Shown one piece after another: positions 1 to 6,616 of a DNA stretch of 9,164 nt. The notes under the pieces were generated by a model, which saw only the letters and a list, made by a program, of their open reading frames with translations, had not been told where the DNA came from and searched no databases. Position 1 is the first letter of the stretch, and each line of letters opens with the position of its first letter. The stretch is from a bacterium (GTDB lineage Bacteria; JACRDZ01; JAJRWM01): NCBI GenBank assembly GCA_024276815.1, contig JAJRWM010000017.1, forward strand, positions 1-9,164, written 5' to 3'. The position numbers were made by a program, and so were the translations under genes.

Positions 1-875
1 GTCGAAGCGGTCATCTCCTCGGAACTGGCGGCGACGGTTTCAGCGGACTTGCTGATGTCAGCCATGATGCGGTTCAGATCATCGACAAAGCGGTTAAACC
101 AGGTGGCCAGGTCATGCAGTTCATCATTGGTATTGACGACAATCCTCTTGGTCAGGTCGCCTTCGCCCTCGGCGATATCTTTCAGCATGTCAACAACGCC
201 ATTCAGGGGCACGGTAATCATGCGGCTGATCCACAACCCGATACCAACGCCCAGCAAAACGCCCAGTATTGTCACTGTGGTCAAGACCCAGACTGAAGTA
301 GCGACCGCGGCATCGGCTTTTTTCATGGCGGCATGCATATCAGCGACAGCTTCTTCTTCCAGTTTTCCTAACAAGGCCTCAATTTTTAGTGAAACCGCGT
401 CAAATCGCGCCATATGTTCGCGGGGTTGTTGTTGCGCTCCTGAAAGTTCAACCTTGGTGTTTTGCAGGAACTCTTTATGAGTCGCCATTATCGCCTCAGC
501 GCCTTCCTCAAAAGTTCCATGCAGTTCCTGCGCGTCACGTACCAGTTGAATCTCATCTTCATGATCAGTAACCCCCAGGACCTCATCGCCAAACTTATCA
601 AACGCCGCACTCGCCTTCCTGAACTCTTCCTCAAGTTCGGGCAAACCTTCCAGGTCGGCACTCAGCATGTATTCGCCCATCATATCGCGTGCGGAAACCA
701 GTGCGATTACCATCTCCATGGAAGCGTTCGCGATGGGCATTTTTTCCTTAAAAACAATATCCCCCTGGCCTCCTACCACCTTAACTTGCCTGATACCGAA
801 AAGACCGGATAACGCCAGCAGCATTGCGACAGCCAGAAATCCCGTCAGCAACTTCTTACCAATAGTCCATCTCAT
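1..875 (-). CDS. methyl-accepting chemotaxis protein, N-terminal 291 residues (C-terminus off the left edge)
   Basis: This is a transmembrane chemoreceptor that senses a ligand outside the cytoplasmic membrane and controls CheA through CheW. I translated the minus strand from 875 to the window edge and found no stop. Residues 1-5 are followed by a first membrane helix (about 8-27). An acidic, helix-rich extracytoplasmic domain spans about 28-193 and is probably a four-helix-bundle sensor. A second membrane helix covers about 194-217. A HAMP domain follows at about 218-270, with a Pro at 223, the motif KDIAEGEGDLTKR and then DELHDLATWFNRFVD. The start of the cytoplasmic coiled coil (SAETVAASSEEMTAS) is the last part visible. 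The methylation and CheW-binding hairpin tip lies outside the window. The start is fixed by AAGGAGG at 884-890, eight bases upstream of ATG. It follows cheW by 74 bases and is probably its operon partner. The ligand cannot be inferred. Confidence 0.95.
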   Translation of the reverse strand, partial: MRWTIGKKLLTGFLAVAMLLALSGLFGIRQVKVVGGQGDIVFKEKMPIANASMEMVIALVSARDMMGEYMLSADLEGLPELEEEFRKASAAFDKFGDEVLGVTDHEDEIQLVRDAQELHGTFEEGAEAIMATHKEFLQNTKVELSGAQQQPREHMARFDAVSLKIEALLGKLEEEAVADMHAAMKKADAAVATSVWVLTTVTILGVLLGVGIGLWISRMITVPLNGVVDMLKDIAEGEGDLTKRIVVNTNDELHDLATWFNRFVDDLNRIMADISKSAETVAASSEEMTAS

Positions 876-922
876 TTTTTCTGCCTCCTTCTTCTTTTGT
901 TTTTTATATTTAAAGTTTCCAT
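872..922 (-). other. possible 16-codon basic leader ORF overlapping the receptor start
   Basis: Between cheW and the receptor gene an ATG at 922 opens a frame reading METLNIKNKRRRRQKK. It ends in TGA at 872-874, and that stop overlaps the receptor ATG as ATGA. A GAGGAA ribosome binding site lies a few bases upstream of the ATG. The arrangement is what translational coupling looks like. However, the frame runs through the purine-rich Shine-Dalgarno region, which would encode Lys/Arg by chance, so translation is uncertain. Confidence 0.22.
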
Positions 923-949
923 TTTCTTCCTCAGAAACATTATTTAGTT

Positions 950-1432
950 TTATGCCGCCTTTTCCACCTTGTGGTCATTGGCGTCTAAATCAAGAATTTG
1001 TTTCATGTCAAGCAGGATCATTAACTGGTCGTTCTCCAGCTTGGCCATCCCCTTGATATAGTCCTCGTTGACTTTGCTGCCCAAAGAAGGCGCCTCGTCA
1101 ATTTTTTCCGCTTCAATATCCAGCACTTCATTAACGCTGTCAACAATCACGCCGGTAATTTTCCGCTCGATCTCGATCACGATAATACGCTGTTTGCTGT
1201 CCTCTTCCACCTCCTCAAAGCCAAACCTTTTGCGTAAGTTTATTACCGGAATAACTTTTCCCCGCAGATTAATAATCCCGGCAAAATAATCGGCCCTCTG
1301 GGGAATGCTGGTTATTTCCGGGATACGGATAATCTCATGCACCTTATCGATATCCACGCCATACTCTTCCTCTCCTAATATGAAGCTGACAAATTTGCTG
1401 CTGGCCTTGCTTTTTTCTCTCAATTCAGCCAT
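950..1432 (-). CDS. cheW: chemotaxis adaptor protein CheW
   Basis: CheW is the cytoplasmic scaffold that couples chemoreceptors to the histidine kinase CheA in receptor arrays. The 160-residue product has the usual family length. It shows the expected order: FVSFILGEEEYGVDIDKVHEI near the N-terminus, then the hallmark GIINLRGKVIPVINLRKRFG, then IIVIEIERKITGVIVDSVNEVL, and a closing ILLDMKQIL segment. There is no receiver domain, so this is CheW and not CheV. The ATG at 1432 is chosen because AAGGAGGTG (1439-1447) sits seven bases upstream. An ATG at 1453 would add seven residues but lies on the far side of that site. The receptor gene starts 74 bases downstream on the same strand, so the two probably work together. 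A weak candidate promoter with TTGTCA at 1508-1513 lies upstream, but its -10 is poor. Confidence 0.97.
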   Translation of the reverse strand: MAELREKSKASSKFVSFILGEEEYGVDIDKVHEIIRIPEITSIPQRADYFAGIINLRGKVIPVINLRKRFGFEEVEEDSKQRIIVIEIERKITGVIVDSVNEVLDIEAEKIDEAPSLGSKVNEDYIKGMAKLENDQLMILLDMKQILDLDANDHKVEKAA

Positions 1433-1438
1433 CGTTCG

Positions 1439-1447
1439 CACCTCCTT
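1439..1447 (-). promoter_or_regulatory. ribosome binding site that decides the cheW start
   Basis: On the minus strand the bases read AAGGAGGTG, a near-perfect anti-16S match. It is spaced seven bases from the ATG at 1432. It lies inside the longer frame opening at 1453 and so argues against that longer start. Confidence 0.85.
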
Positions 1448-1535
1448 AATCATTCTGTCTACGCTTTATCACGTGGTCGGGTAAAATTGAGAACTCTGAT
1501 AAACAACTGACAAACTACGTACAAGAAATGTAGTA

Positions 1536-1572
1536 CTGGCTGACAGCCAGGGGATGCTTGCCTTCGGCAAGC
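1536..1572. repeat. two adjacent short hairpins
   Basis: CTGGCTG (1536-1542) and CAGCCAG (1544-1550) form a perfect inverted repeat around one base. Five bases later GCTTGCC (1556-1562) and GGCAAGC (1566-1572) form a second 7-base stem around TTC. Neither is followed by a T-run on either strand, so they do not look like intrinsic terminators. They lie about 100 bases upstream of cheW. Confidence 0.6.
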
Positions 1573-1622
1573 GTACCGCTTGACCATTCTTGCCTTTGGC
1601 TCCTTCAAATTCGCTCGTAACA

Positions 1623-1660
1623 GTACTCGCTTCCGCGTTACTCAATGCATTGCCGAGTAC
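1623..1660. repeat. inverted repeat with internal palindrome
   Basis: GTACTCG (1623-1629) is matched by CGAGTAC (1654-1660), a 7-base stem. The interval contains the perfect 10-base palindrome CAATGCATTG (1643-1652). It could be an operator, a folded RNA segment or debris of an older repeat. Nothing identifies a binding protein. Confidence 0.45.
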
Positions 1661-1700
1661 CTTTACAAGGCCGCGCGATAGCGAACCAAAACGGGACGTA

Positions 1701-1782
1701 GTCCTGCGAGGCGGTATTCAAAGACGCAATCTCCTACCATAAAAAGAGATTGCCGCATCGCTTGACGGCTCCTCGCAAGAAC
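1701..1782. repeat. 82-base imperfect palindrome, REP/MITE-like extragenic element
   Basis: The outer arms are GTCCTGCGAGG (1701-1711) and CCTCGCAAGAAC (1771-1782), imperfect inverted repeats sharing TGCGAGG/CCTCGCA. Inside, GCAATCTC (1726-1733) pairs with GAGATTGC (1746-1753) around a 12-base A-rich loop. From memory, many bacterial genomes carry dispersed palindromes with outer TTGCGAGG-type arms and inner GCAATCTC/GAGATTGC arms. This copy fits that layout with eroded ends. It encodes no protein, so any mobility would depend on a transposase elsewhere. Copy number cannot be judged from one window. Confidence 0.6.
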
Positions 1783-1808
1783 ACTTCTGGTTAATAAATG
1801 TCATAAGA

Positions 1809-1814
1809 TATAAT
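1809..1814 (+). promoter_or_regulatory. candidate -10 box upstream of the membrane protein gene
   Basis: A perfect TATAAT lies ten bases before the ATG at 1825. No good -35 is found 16-18 bases upstream. If used, transcription would begin near 1821 and give an almost leaderless mRNA lacking the AGGA at 1815-1818. The hexamer may therefore be fortuitous. Confidence 0.3.
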
Positions 1815-1824
1815 AGGATTTATC

Positions 1825-3645
1825 ATGTTGAAAAAACGCTTGATACGGAAAAAATACCTGCCAGGCCTGCTGACGCTGTTTGCGCTCCTGTTTGTTTTCC
1901 TCGGTCTTTTATATAAAATCCGTATTTTTGATTTCTGGCTCCATCTGGCCGCCGGCCGCTACAACTTAACCCATGGCGTTATTCTGAAACAGGATATCTT
2001 CACTTTCAGCCAATACGGGTTCAACTGGCGCGATCATGAGTGGCTCTACCAGATTTACACCTATATCATTTACCTGCTTTGGGGCTACCAGGGGCTCACG
2101 ATAATCAAGGCCTTATTCGTTACGACCATTTATATTCTTCTTTATAAAACCCTGTCGCCCGGGAACACGCGGGAAAAAGCACTGGCTTGGTCGGTGATTC
2201 TACTGGCCTTTACCGGCAGTATCACCAGGTTAAACACACGCCCTCATATCGTTTCACTTTTTTTTACCGTTACTTTTCTTTTTATCCTCATTAAATATAC
2301 CGAAGGCGAACTGAAACACCCTTTCTACCTGCTTGTTCCCCAAGCGCTTTGGGTTAATATTCATGGGGGGACGGCGTTTCTCGGTCCCTTTTACACCGCG
2401 GTATTTTTGGCGCAGACACTGCTACGCCGGCAAACAGGCGAAGACAGGAAACTTTATTCCAGGCAGGTGAAACAGCTCCTGATCTGCCTGCTATTCCTGC
2501 TGGGCCTCTCTTTGATGAACCCGTTCGGGTACCGGATACTGACCTATCCCTTTGATAAAATGGGCCAGTCGTTTCAAATCAGTATCCTGGGGGAATGGCA
2601 GCCGGTTTCCCCTGAACAACTCGATCCTTCCCTGATAATCATATCCTTTCTTTTGTTAGTTGCGATTTTCCCGGCCTGGAAGAAGAAAAAAACGGGAACG
2701 TTGATGATCGCTTTCCTTTTCGCCTGGCTCACGATTAAACATAGCAGGTTTCGCGCTGATTTCCTGCTGACCTCCTCCTACCCCGTTTATTGTTTCCTCA
2801 AGGGCCTCAAATGGCGCTCCGCTTCGGCTCAGTCAGCGTTCAGGCTGACAATGGCTTTTCTGCTGATAATGGCCTTCAGTTTTTTCCTGATTGATCTGAG
2901 ATTAAACGCTGTTAGCGATCTTGGCGTTTACTGGCCGGTCTACCCGGTCAAGGCAAGTAATTTCATCAAGCGGAATTTACCCGGGGAAAAAATAATCAAC
3001 CCCTACGAATTGGGCGGGTTCCTGATGTGGCGGCTTCCCGGCAATCAATATTTTATTGACGGACGGCAGTTACCGGGAGAGACTGTTTTCAAGGAATATT
3101 ACGCGATGTATAATGATTCCTCACCGGAAAAGACATCATTTATGAACGTCTTGCGGAAATATAACGCCGACCTGGTTCTCTACGCCAATGATAACCGCTA
3201 CCTCGATAAGAAATACCAGAATTTTGGCAAAAAGGACTGGGGCTTGATCTATTTCGACCGTGGATACAGAATCTACCTGTCCCGCCGGCCAAAGCACCAG
3301 GCTTTGTTATCCAGTTTTGAATACAGGATCGTCGATCCGTTGGACTCGAAACTGAATTTTTACGCCCCCTCTTTGCCGGATAGCAATTACGCTCAAGCCA
3401 TGTTAAAAGAACTGAAACGGGCGCGCGAGGACGATCCGAAAAATTTCCTCGTTTTATACGGGTTGGCGAAATATTACCTGCGACGGAAAAACATGGTTAA
3501 ATCTGAAATAATCCTCAAAGAGATGGTTAAGCTCAGACCCGATGCCCCTTCCATCCTGACCAACCTGGGTAAAGTGCTAAAAGCGCTGGGCAAAGATTAT
3601 GAAGCTGAATCGTATCTGAGAAAAGCGAAAGCTTTAAAATCCTGA
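1825..3645 (+). CDS. polytopic membrane protein with C-terminal TPR repeats, GT-C-like
   Basis: The 606-residue product has a basic N-terminus and a first membrane helix at about 12-30. The segment FDFWLHLAAGRYNLTHG...DIFTFSQYG..WRDHEWLYQ (about 35-77) resembles the D-x-W-W-H-L...D-x-F-S...E-W-L pattern of a large family of uncharacterised GT-C-like bacterial membrane proteins. Further hydrophobic helices run to about residue 357. A soluble extracytoplasmic part follows, with INPYELGGFLMWRLPG and YFIDGRQLPGE (about 390-420), also family-typical. Two TPR-like repeats close the protein (about 538-571 and 573-606). By family resemblance it may transfer sugar from a lipid carrier or help assemble a surface polymer, but no substrate can be named. 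The start rests on a weak AGGA six bases upstream. The NYN gene begins 22 bases downstream on the same strand. Confidence 0.85.
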   Translation: MLKKRLIRKKYLPGLLTLFALLFVFLGLLYKIRIFDFWLHLAAGRYNLTHGVILKQDIFTFSQYGFNWRDHEWLYQIYTYIIYLLWGYQGLTIIKALFVTTIYILLYKTLSPGNTREKALAWSVILLAFTGSITRLNTRPHIVSLFFTVTFLFILIKYTEGELKHPFYLLVPQALWVNIHGGTAFLGPFYTAVFLAQTLLRRQTGEDRKLYSRQVKQLLICLLFLLGLSLMNPFGYRILTYPFDKMGQSFQISILGEWQPVSPEQLDPSLIIISFLLLVAIFPAWKKKKTGTLMIAFLFAWLTIKHSRFRADFLLTSSYPVYCFLKGLKWRSASAQSAFRLTMAFLLIMAFSFFLIDLRLNAVSDLGVYWPVYPVKASNFIKRNLPGEKIINPYELGGFLMWRLPGNQYFIDGRQLPGETVFKEYYAMYNDSSPEKTSFMNVLRKYNADLVLYANDNRYLDKKYQNFGKKDWGLIYFDRGYRIYLSRRPKHQALLSSFEYRIVDPLDSKLNFYAPSLPDSNYAQAMLKELKRAREDDPKNFLVLYGLAKYYLRRKNMVKSEIILKEMVKLRPDAPSILTNLGKVLKALGKDYEAESYLRKAKALKS

Positions 3646-3667
3646 GAAGCGAAGGTAAACTAGGGGA

Positions 3668-4186
3668 ATGACCCCACACTTGATTTTCGACGGCTATAAC
3701 CTGATTTACAGCAAGACCTTTTCGGACAAATACCGGTCGCGTGATAACAGCCTGGAAGCCAAGCGCGAGCGTCTCGTTTATCTTGTCGCCAAACACATCA
3801 AGGGGAAAAACCTCAGGGCGACCATCGTTTTCGACTCCCCCAACTATTATCTCCGGCCGCCGCCCAGAGGCAACAGCCGCAAAATATCGGTACTGTTCGC
3901 TTCTCCCAGCGAAAACGCTGACGAGAGGATAGTCAAGCTGGCCTTAAAAGCCAGGCCCAGATCGTCAATCACCGTGATCAGTTCCGATGAGGCTCATATC
4001 GGCGGCTTTTTAAGAGGCTGCGGAATCAACGTCATCAATACGGAAGACTTCTGGAACCGGATATACAAGACCTCAAAAACTCCCGCTGACGATGAGGGAC
4101 AGGAAAAACCCCGGTCAGTAAGCAAGGAAGATATCGCGTATTGGGAACGGGTCTTCAGCGAAAACAACGGTAAACAAACGGAATAA
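3668..4186 (+). CDS. NYN-domain protein, YacP/Rae1-like putative endoribonuclease
   Basis: The 172-residue cytoplasmic protein matches the YacP branch of the NYN (PIN-like) nuclease fold. It opens with LIFDGYNLI (Asp8, Asn11), then has an arginine-rich helix (LEAKRERLVYLV). TIVFDSP carries Asp56. SENADERIVKLAL carries Asp85, and ITVISSDEAHI carries Asp107. These are the positions expected for the metal-binding acidic cluster, so the protein is probably catalytically competent. The characterised relative Rae1 of Bacillus subtilis cleaves mRNA within translating ribosomes; whether this protein does so is inference. Residues 135-172 form a charged tail. The ribosome binding site is unusual: AGGGGA abuts the ATG with no spacer, and a better-placed GAAGG lies 12 bases away. 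It is probably cotranscribed with the upstream membrane protein gene, with no evident functional link. Confidence 0.85.
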   Translation: MTPHLIFDGYNLIYSKTFSDKYRSRDNSLEAKRERLVYLVAKHIKGKNLRATIVFDSPNYYLRPPPRGNSRKISVLFASPSENADERIVKLALKARPRSSITVISSDEAHIGGFLRGCGINVINTEDFWNRIYKTSKTPADDEGQEKPRSVSKEDIAYWERVFSENNGKQTE

Positions 4187-4225
4187 AAACAAGGGACGAC
4201 CAGAGCAAATCACGATGGATATGGG

Positions 4226-4272
4226 GAAGGCGCCGGAAAGAAGCAGGCTGCTTCACCCAATTGCCTTCGGCG
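4226..4272. repeat. nested inverted repeats in the convergent spacer
   Basis: The perfect palindrome GAAGCAG-G-CTGCTTC (4240-4254) is enclosed by CGCCGGA (4231-4237) and TTCGGCG (4266-4272), which pair with one G-T wobble. A competing outer stem joins GAAGGC (4226-4231) to GCCTTC (4263-4268). It lies between genes converging at 4186 and 4322, where a bidirectional terminator would be expected. There is no T-run directly after the stem in the plus direction, and on the minus strand the T-run precedes it. A classical intrinsic terminator is therefore not supported. Confidence 0.5.
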
Positions 4273-4321
4273 AAAAAAGGAGTTCCAAGGTTCTTGTTTT
4301 GCCGTGTATGAAGGTTTGAAT

Positions 4322-4987
4322 TTACTTCAGAGGACGGATTTCATCCAGTTCGCTTTCCAGATTCAGCGAAAGCTGGTTGTTGCCGGACGCCGGGACCGTG
4401 TTCTTTTGATCGACAACCTGGTCCTCCGCATGGTCTGTCTTAAGCGATTGAGACGGGAAAAAATCATGGCGCTGATAGTCAAAAACCTCCAACAGATCCT
4501 GATTTTCAACGATTCGACAAACGAAAATACCGAGAGCGGAGACCGCGCTTAACACCTTGAAAACATCCGGTGCGAAGGTGGCGGCTACAATTACCAGACG
4601 AGGCGAAACAAGACTATTTTTATTTAGTTCGGGATAGTCCAGAAGTCCTGAACCGGCCCGCTCTTTAACAATACCGAGAGCTTCCAGGCATTCCATGAAA
4701 AACAAAGGGGCGCAGTGACTCGCGCACTTGATGATCAGGGGTTCCCCTTTAAAATTGACACCGATTAACTCAACCGGTACAGAGCTTCCCAGAATCCGCT
4801 CCCGGCTTAACACGCGGAAGCCCCCAAGCGCGCTTGGCAACAGGTTTACGGCCTGGTCAACAATATGAGCGTGATCATCTTTTTTGCCTAGCGGAAGTTT
4901 TAGATTGGGACGGGAAGACGCCGGCTTGTTCCCATTGGCCAACAATGGCGTAATATCCTGTAGGCTGCGGCCGCATTTCTTGTTCAT
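4322..4987 (-). CDS. hypothetical protein, possible degenerate PD-(D/E)XK-like core
   Basis: I do not recognise this 221-residue protein. Residues 1-40 are polar and probably flexible. Residues 50-90 (ALGGFRVLSRERILGS, then PVELIGVNFKGEPLIIKC) have the strand pattern of restriction-nuclease-like proteins that read D-LL-x-x-D-x-x-G-R-L-V-V-x-E-x-K. Here the D and E-x-K positions are Glu and I-K-C, so the active site looks lost. Residues 128-160 (PRLVIVAATFAPDVFKVL, then ALGIFVCRI) match the later strand-helix-strand of that fold. The last 50 residues are acidic and low in hydrophobic content. No signal peptide or membrane helix is seen. The start has AAGGGGG about nine bases upstream. It lies 80 bases after the glycosyltransferase gene; the gap has a small stem (5017-5030). 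Confidence 0.7.
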   Translation of the reverse strand: MNKKCGRSLQDITPLLANGNKPASSRPNLKLPLGKKDDHAHIVDQAVNLLPSALGGFRVLSRERILGSSVPVELIGVNFKGEPLIIKCASHCAPLFFMECLEALGIVKERAGSGLLDYPELNKNSLVSPRLVIVAATFAPDVFKVLSAVSALGIFVCRIVENQDLLEVFDYQRHDFFPSQSLKTDHAEDQVVDQKNTVPASGNNQLSLNLESELDEIRPLK

Positions 4988-5016
4988 GTTATCGCTTCCC
5001 CCTTATTGTTCACTAT

Positions 5017-5030
5017 CGGCTGTTTAGCCG
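5017..5030 (-). other. small stem-loop between glycosyltransferase and hypothetical gene
   Basis: CGGCT (5017-5021) pairs with AGCCG (5026-5030) around a four-base loop in the 80-base gap. No T-run follows on the minus strand, so it is at best a weak pause or processing site. It does not clearly separate the two genes into different transcripts. Confidence 0.3.
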
Positions 5031-5067
5031 CAAACTTTATTCACCCCGCCAGAAAACCAGGCCCGCT

Positions 5068-6609
5068 CTAAGGACGGAAGTTGCCTTCGATGTCGTAGAA
5101 AACGGTGAAGTCAGCGACAACCTTGGAGCGGTGCTTCACTCTACGGCTGCGTAAAAACTCCTGGAAAGCCTGCCGGTGCCTGGTCGCGGTATGCAAGACA
5201 ACAGCGTAGTTTATGCTCCTCTCGACCCTCTTTTCATATTCGGGGTATTTTTTTATTTTGGGGCCTAAGTTAAGGCAGGAGGCGATGATTCGCTCGTCAC
5301 TCTCGAAGATCAGCCGCCACTTGGTGAAAAACCCGGTATGCACATATTTAACGCCGATCTGATCCAACAACCCGATCAAGCGCTGAACGTCGTCGGCTTG
5401 CGCCCGAACTTTCAGGTCCAGAACATGGCGGTTATGCGCCATTTGACCGGCGAACACCGTTTGCACGGAAAAATAAGTTACGAGTAGAATCAGCCCCAGG
5501 TACCTGATACTATTCACGGAGGAACCGATCAGCGAGACGAACAGCAGGGCGATCAAGATGCTGATAAAGGGGAACAGGCCGAGGAAATAGCGGGGAGAGA
5601 CGCCGGCAAAGGGCGTGATGGCGTAAATTACTAAATAAACACCCAGGAAGACAAGGCTTATTCGTATCAGCTTTTTGCCGGGAAAGTCTTGGCGCGTTAA
5701 AAGAAAAACAGAGCAGGCTACGGCCAGCAGTAACAGCCCGTAATAAATCCAGGACGCAGGAGGAACCCGGACGACAAAATTATGAATGGCCTCCCTTCCC
5801 AGGAACGCCGGTAATTCATGGGTGAAGATACGCCCCAGGTTGCCGGGGATTTTACTGAGCCAGCCTCGTGTCCAGAGAGTTGAATTCTCACCGGTCAAAA
5901 CCACGGCCAGCGACTCTTTATTATTGAGGATATTATCAATTATCAGGATCAGGCTGCCCAAAATGCCGCCGCCGCCAAATAACCAGAGCTTGCCCTTGAA
6001 TAAATCAAATCTTTCCTGGACCAGGAAGAAAGGTACCAATATCGCCAGATACATGATGGCGAAGCCAAAGCACCAGAAGCCCACTCCCCACCAGAAACCG
6101 CACCAGAAATAATTTTTAAGCGTACTGCGTCCTTCAATGATTATCAGGCAAACATAGTAGAAACTGAGCAGGCAGAAGAATATGGTCTCGATATAACCGT
6201 TGGCCTTGAACCCGGAACGTAAAAAAGGGGCGGCTACCGCTAACAGGCCGGCCGTGACCAGCGCCAGTTTATGACTGGCGAATCGCTTGGTAATCAGGTA
6301 GCTGAGGTGGAGGACCAATAGCGAGAAGATCACAATGGGCAGCTTTAACAGGATCCCGCTGTTGGTGACGCCGGTCAGCAAAAACAGGAACGCCGCCAGG
6401 TAGGCCTCGATGACGTGGCCGCCGCCGTAATGCTGACCATAGCGCGCGAGGGGGGACGCTCCCTGAGTAATATGGCGGGCCATGACGCCGACCACCCCCT
6501 CGTCGCCGTCAACAAATTGCTGGCCGGTGAAAAGCAGCAGCAGCCTGATTAACAAGGCTACCGCCAGGATGTAATAGACGAGGTAATCGCGATGGAAAAA
6601 CTTTTTCAT
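5068..6609 (-). CDS. GT39/ArnT-like membrane glycosyltransferase (GT-C fold)
   Basis: The predicted 513-residue integral membrane protein has the architecture of dolichyl-phosphate-mannose/ArnT-type transferases, which use a polyprenyl-phosphate sugar as donor on the outer face of the membrane. A first helix (about 11-28) is followed by QFVDGDEGVVGVMARHI (about 31-47), whose Asp34/Asp36/Glu37 sit where GT-C enzymes carry the catalytic acidic motif. About ten further hydrophobic helices run to residue 388. The last 125 residues are soluble and charged. The acceptor is unknown; lipid or protein are both possible. The ATG at 6609 is preferred: it begins right before the first membrane helix and lies seven bases after the pabB stop, implying translational coupling. 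An in-frame ATG at 6699 would add a non-hydrophobic 30-residue extension lying inside pabB. Confidence 0.87.
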   Translation of the reverse strand: MKKFFHRDYLVYYILAVALLIRLLLLFTGQQFVDGDEGVVGVMARHITQGASPLARYGQHYGGGHVIEAYLAAFLFLLTGVTNSGILLKLPIVIFSLLVLHLSYLITKRFASHKLALVTAGLLAVAAPFLRSGFKANGYIETIFFCLLSFYYVCLIIIEGRSTLKNYFWCGFWWGVGFWCFGFAIMYLAILVPFFLVQERFDLFKGKLWLFGGGGILGSLILIIDNILNNKESLAVVLTGENSTLWTRGWLSKIPGNLGRIFTHELPAFLGREAIHNFVVRVPPASWIYYGLLLLAVACSVFLLTRQDFPGKKLIRISLVFLGVYLVIYAITPFAGVSPRYFLGLFPFISILIALLFVSLIGSSVNSIRYLGLILLVTYFSVQTVFAGQMAHNRHVLDLKVRAQADDVQRLIGLLDQIGVKYVHTGFFTKWRLIFESDERIIASCLNLGPKIKKYPEYEKRVERSINYAVVLHTATRHRQAFQEFLRSRRVKHRSKVVADFTVFYDIEGNFRP

Positions 6610-6616
6610 ATTTCTT

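Larger units (their letters stand above)
1433..1824. other. gene-free divergent intergenic region rich in palindromes
   Basis: This roughly 390-base stretch separates leftward cheW from the rightward membrane protein gene at 1825. I find no credible coding frame. The left part (1454-1530) should contain the cheW promoter, but no clear sigma-70 or sigma-28 promoter is visible. The middle and right parts hold hairpins at 1536-1550, 1556-1572 and 1623-1660 and an 82-base palindromic repeat at 1701-1782. A TATAAT lies at 1809-1814. Confidence 0.8.

Noticed and set aside
49-480. Plus-strand open frame of about 140 codons
   Set aside because: It is antisense to the well-supported chemoreceptor gene and its serine-rich product looks like a complementary-strand artefact.
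1433-1453. cheW start at the upstream ATG (1453)
   Set aside because: The strong AAGGAGGTG lies between this ATG and the one at 1432, which it serves at ideal spacing.
1556-1572. UUCG-capped rho-independent terminator
   Set aside because: The bases contain CTTCGG, but full pairing puts TTC in the loop, and no T-run follows on either strand.
1459-1587. 42-codon minus-strand frame with AGGAG upstream of its ATG
   Set aside because: It runs through the two hairpins, has no recognisable composition or domain, and is followed by cheW with its own good ribosome binding site.
1809-1814. Leaderless transcription of the TPR membrane protein gene from the perfect TATAAT
   Set aside because: Considered as a finding, but there is no -35 partner and an AGGA ribosome binding site would be cut off, so the evidence is contradictory.
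3533-3796. Minus-strand frame spanning the junction of the TPR protein and NYN genes
   Set aside because: It is antisense to two supported genes and shows no recognisable protein features.
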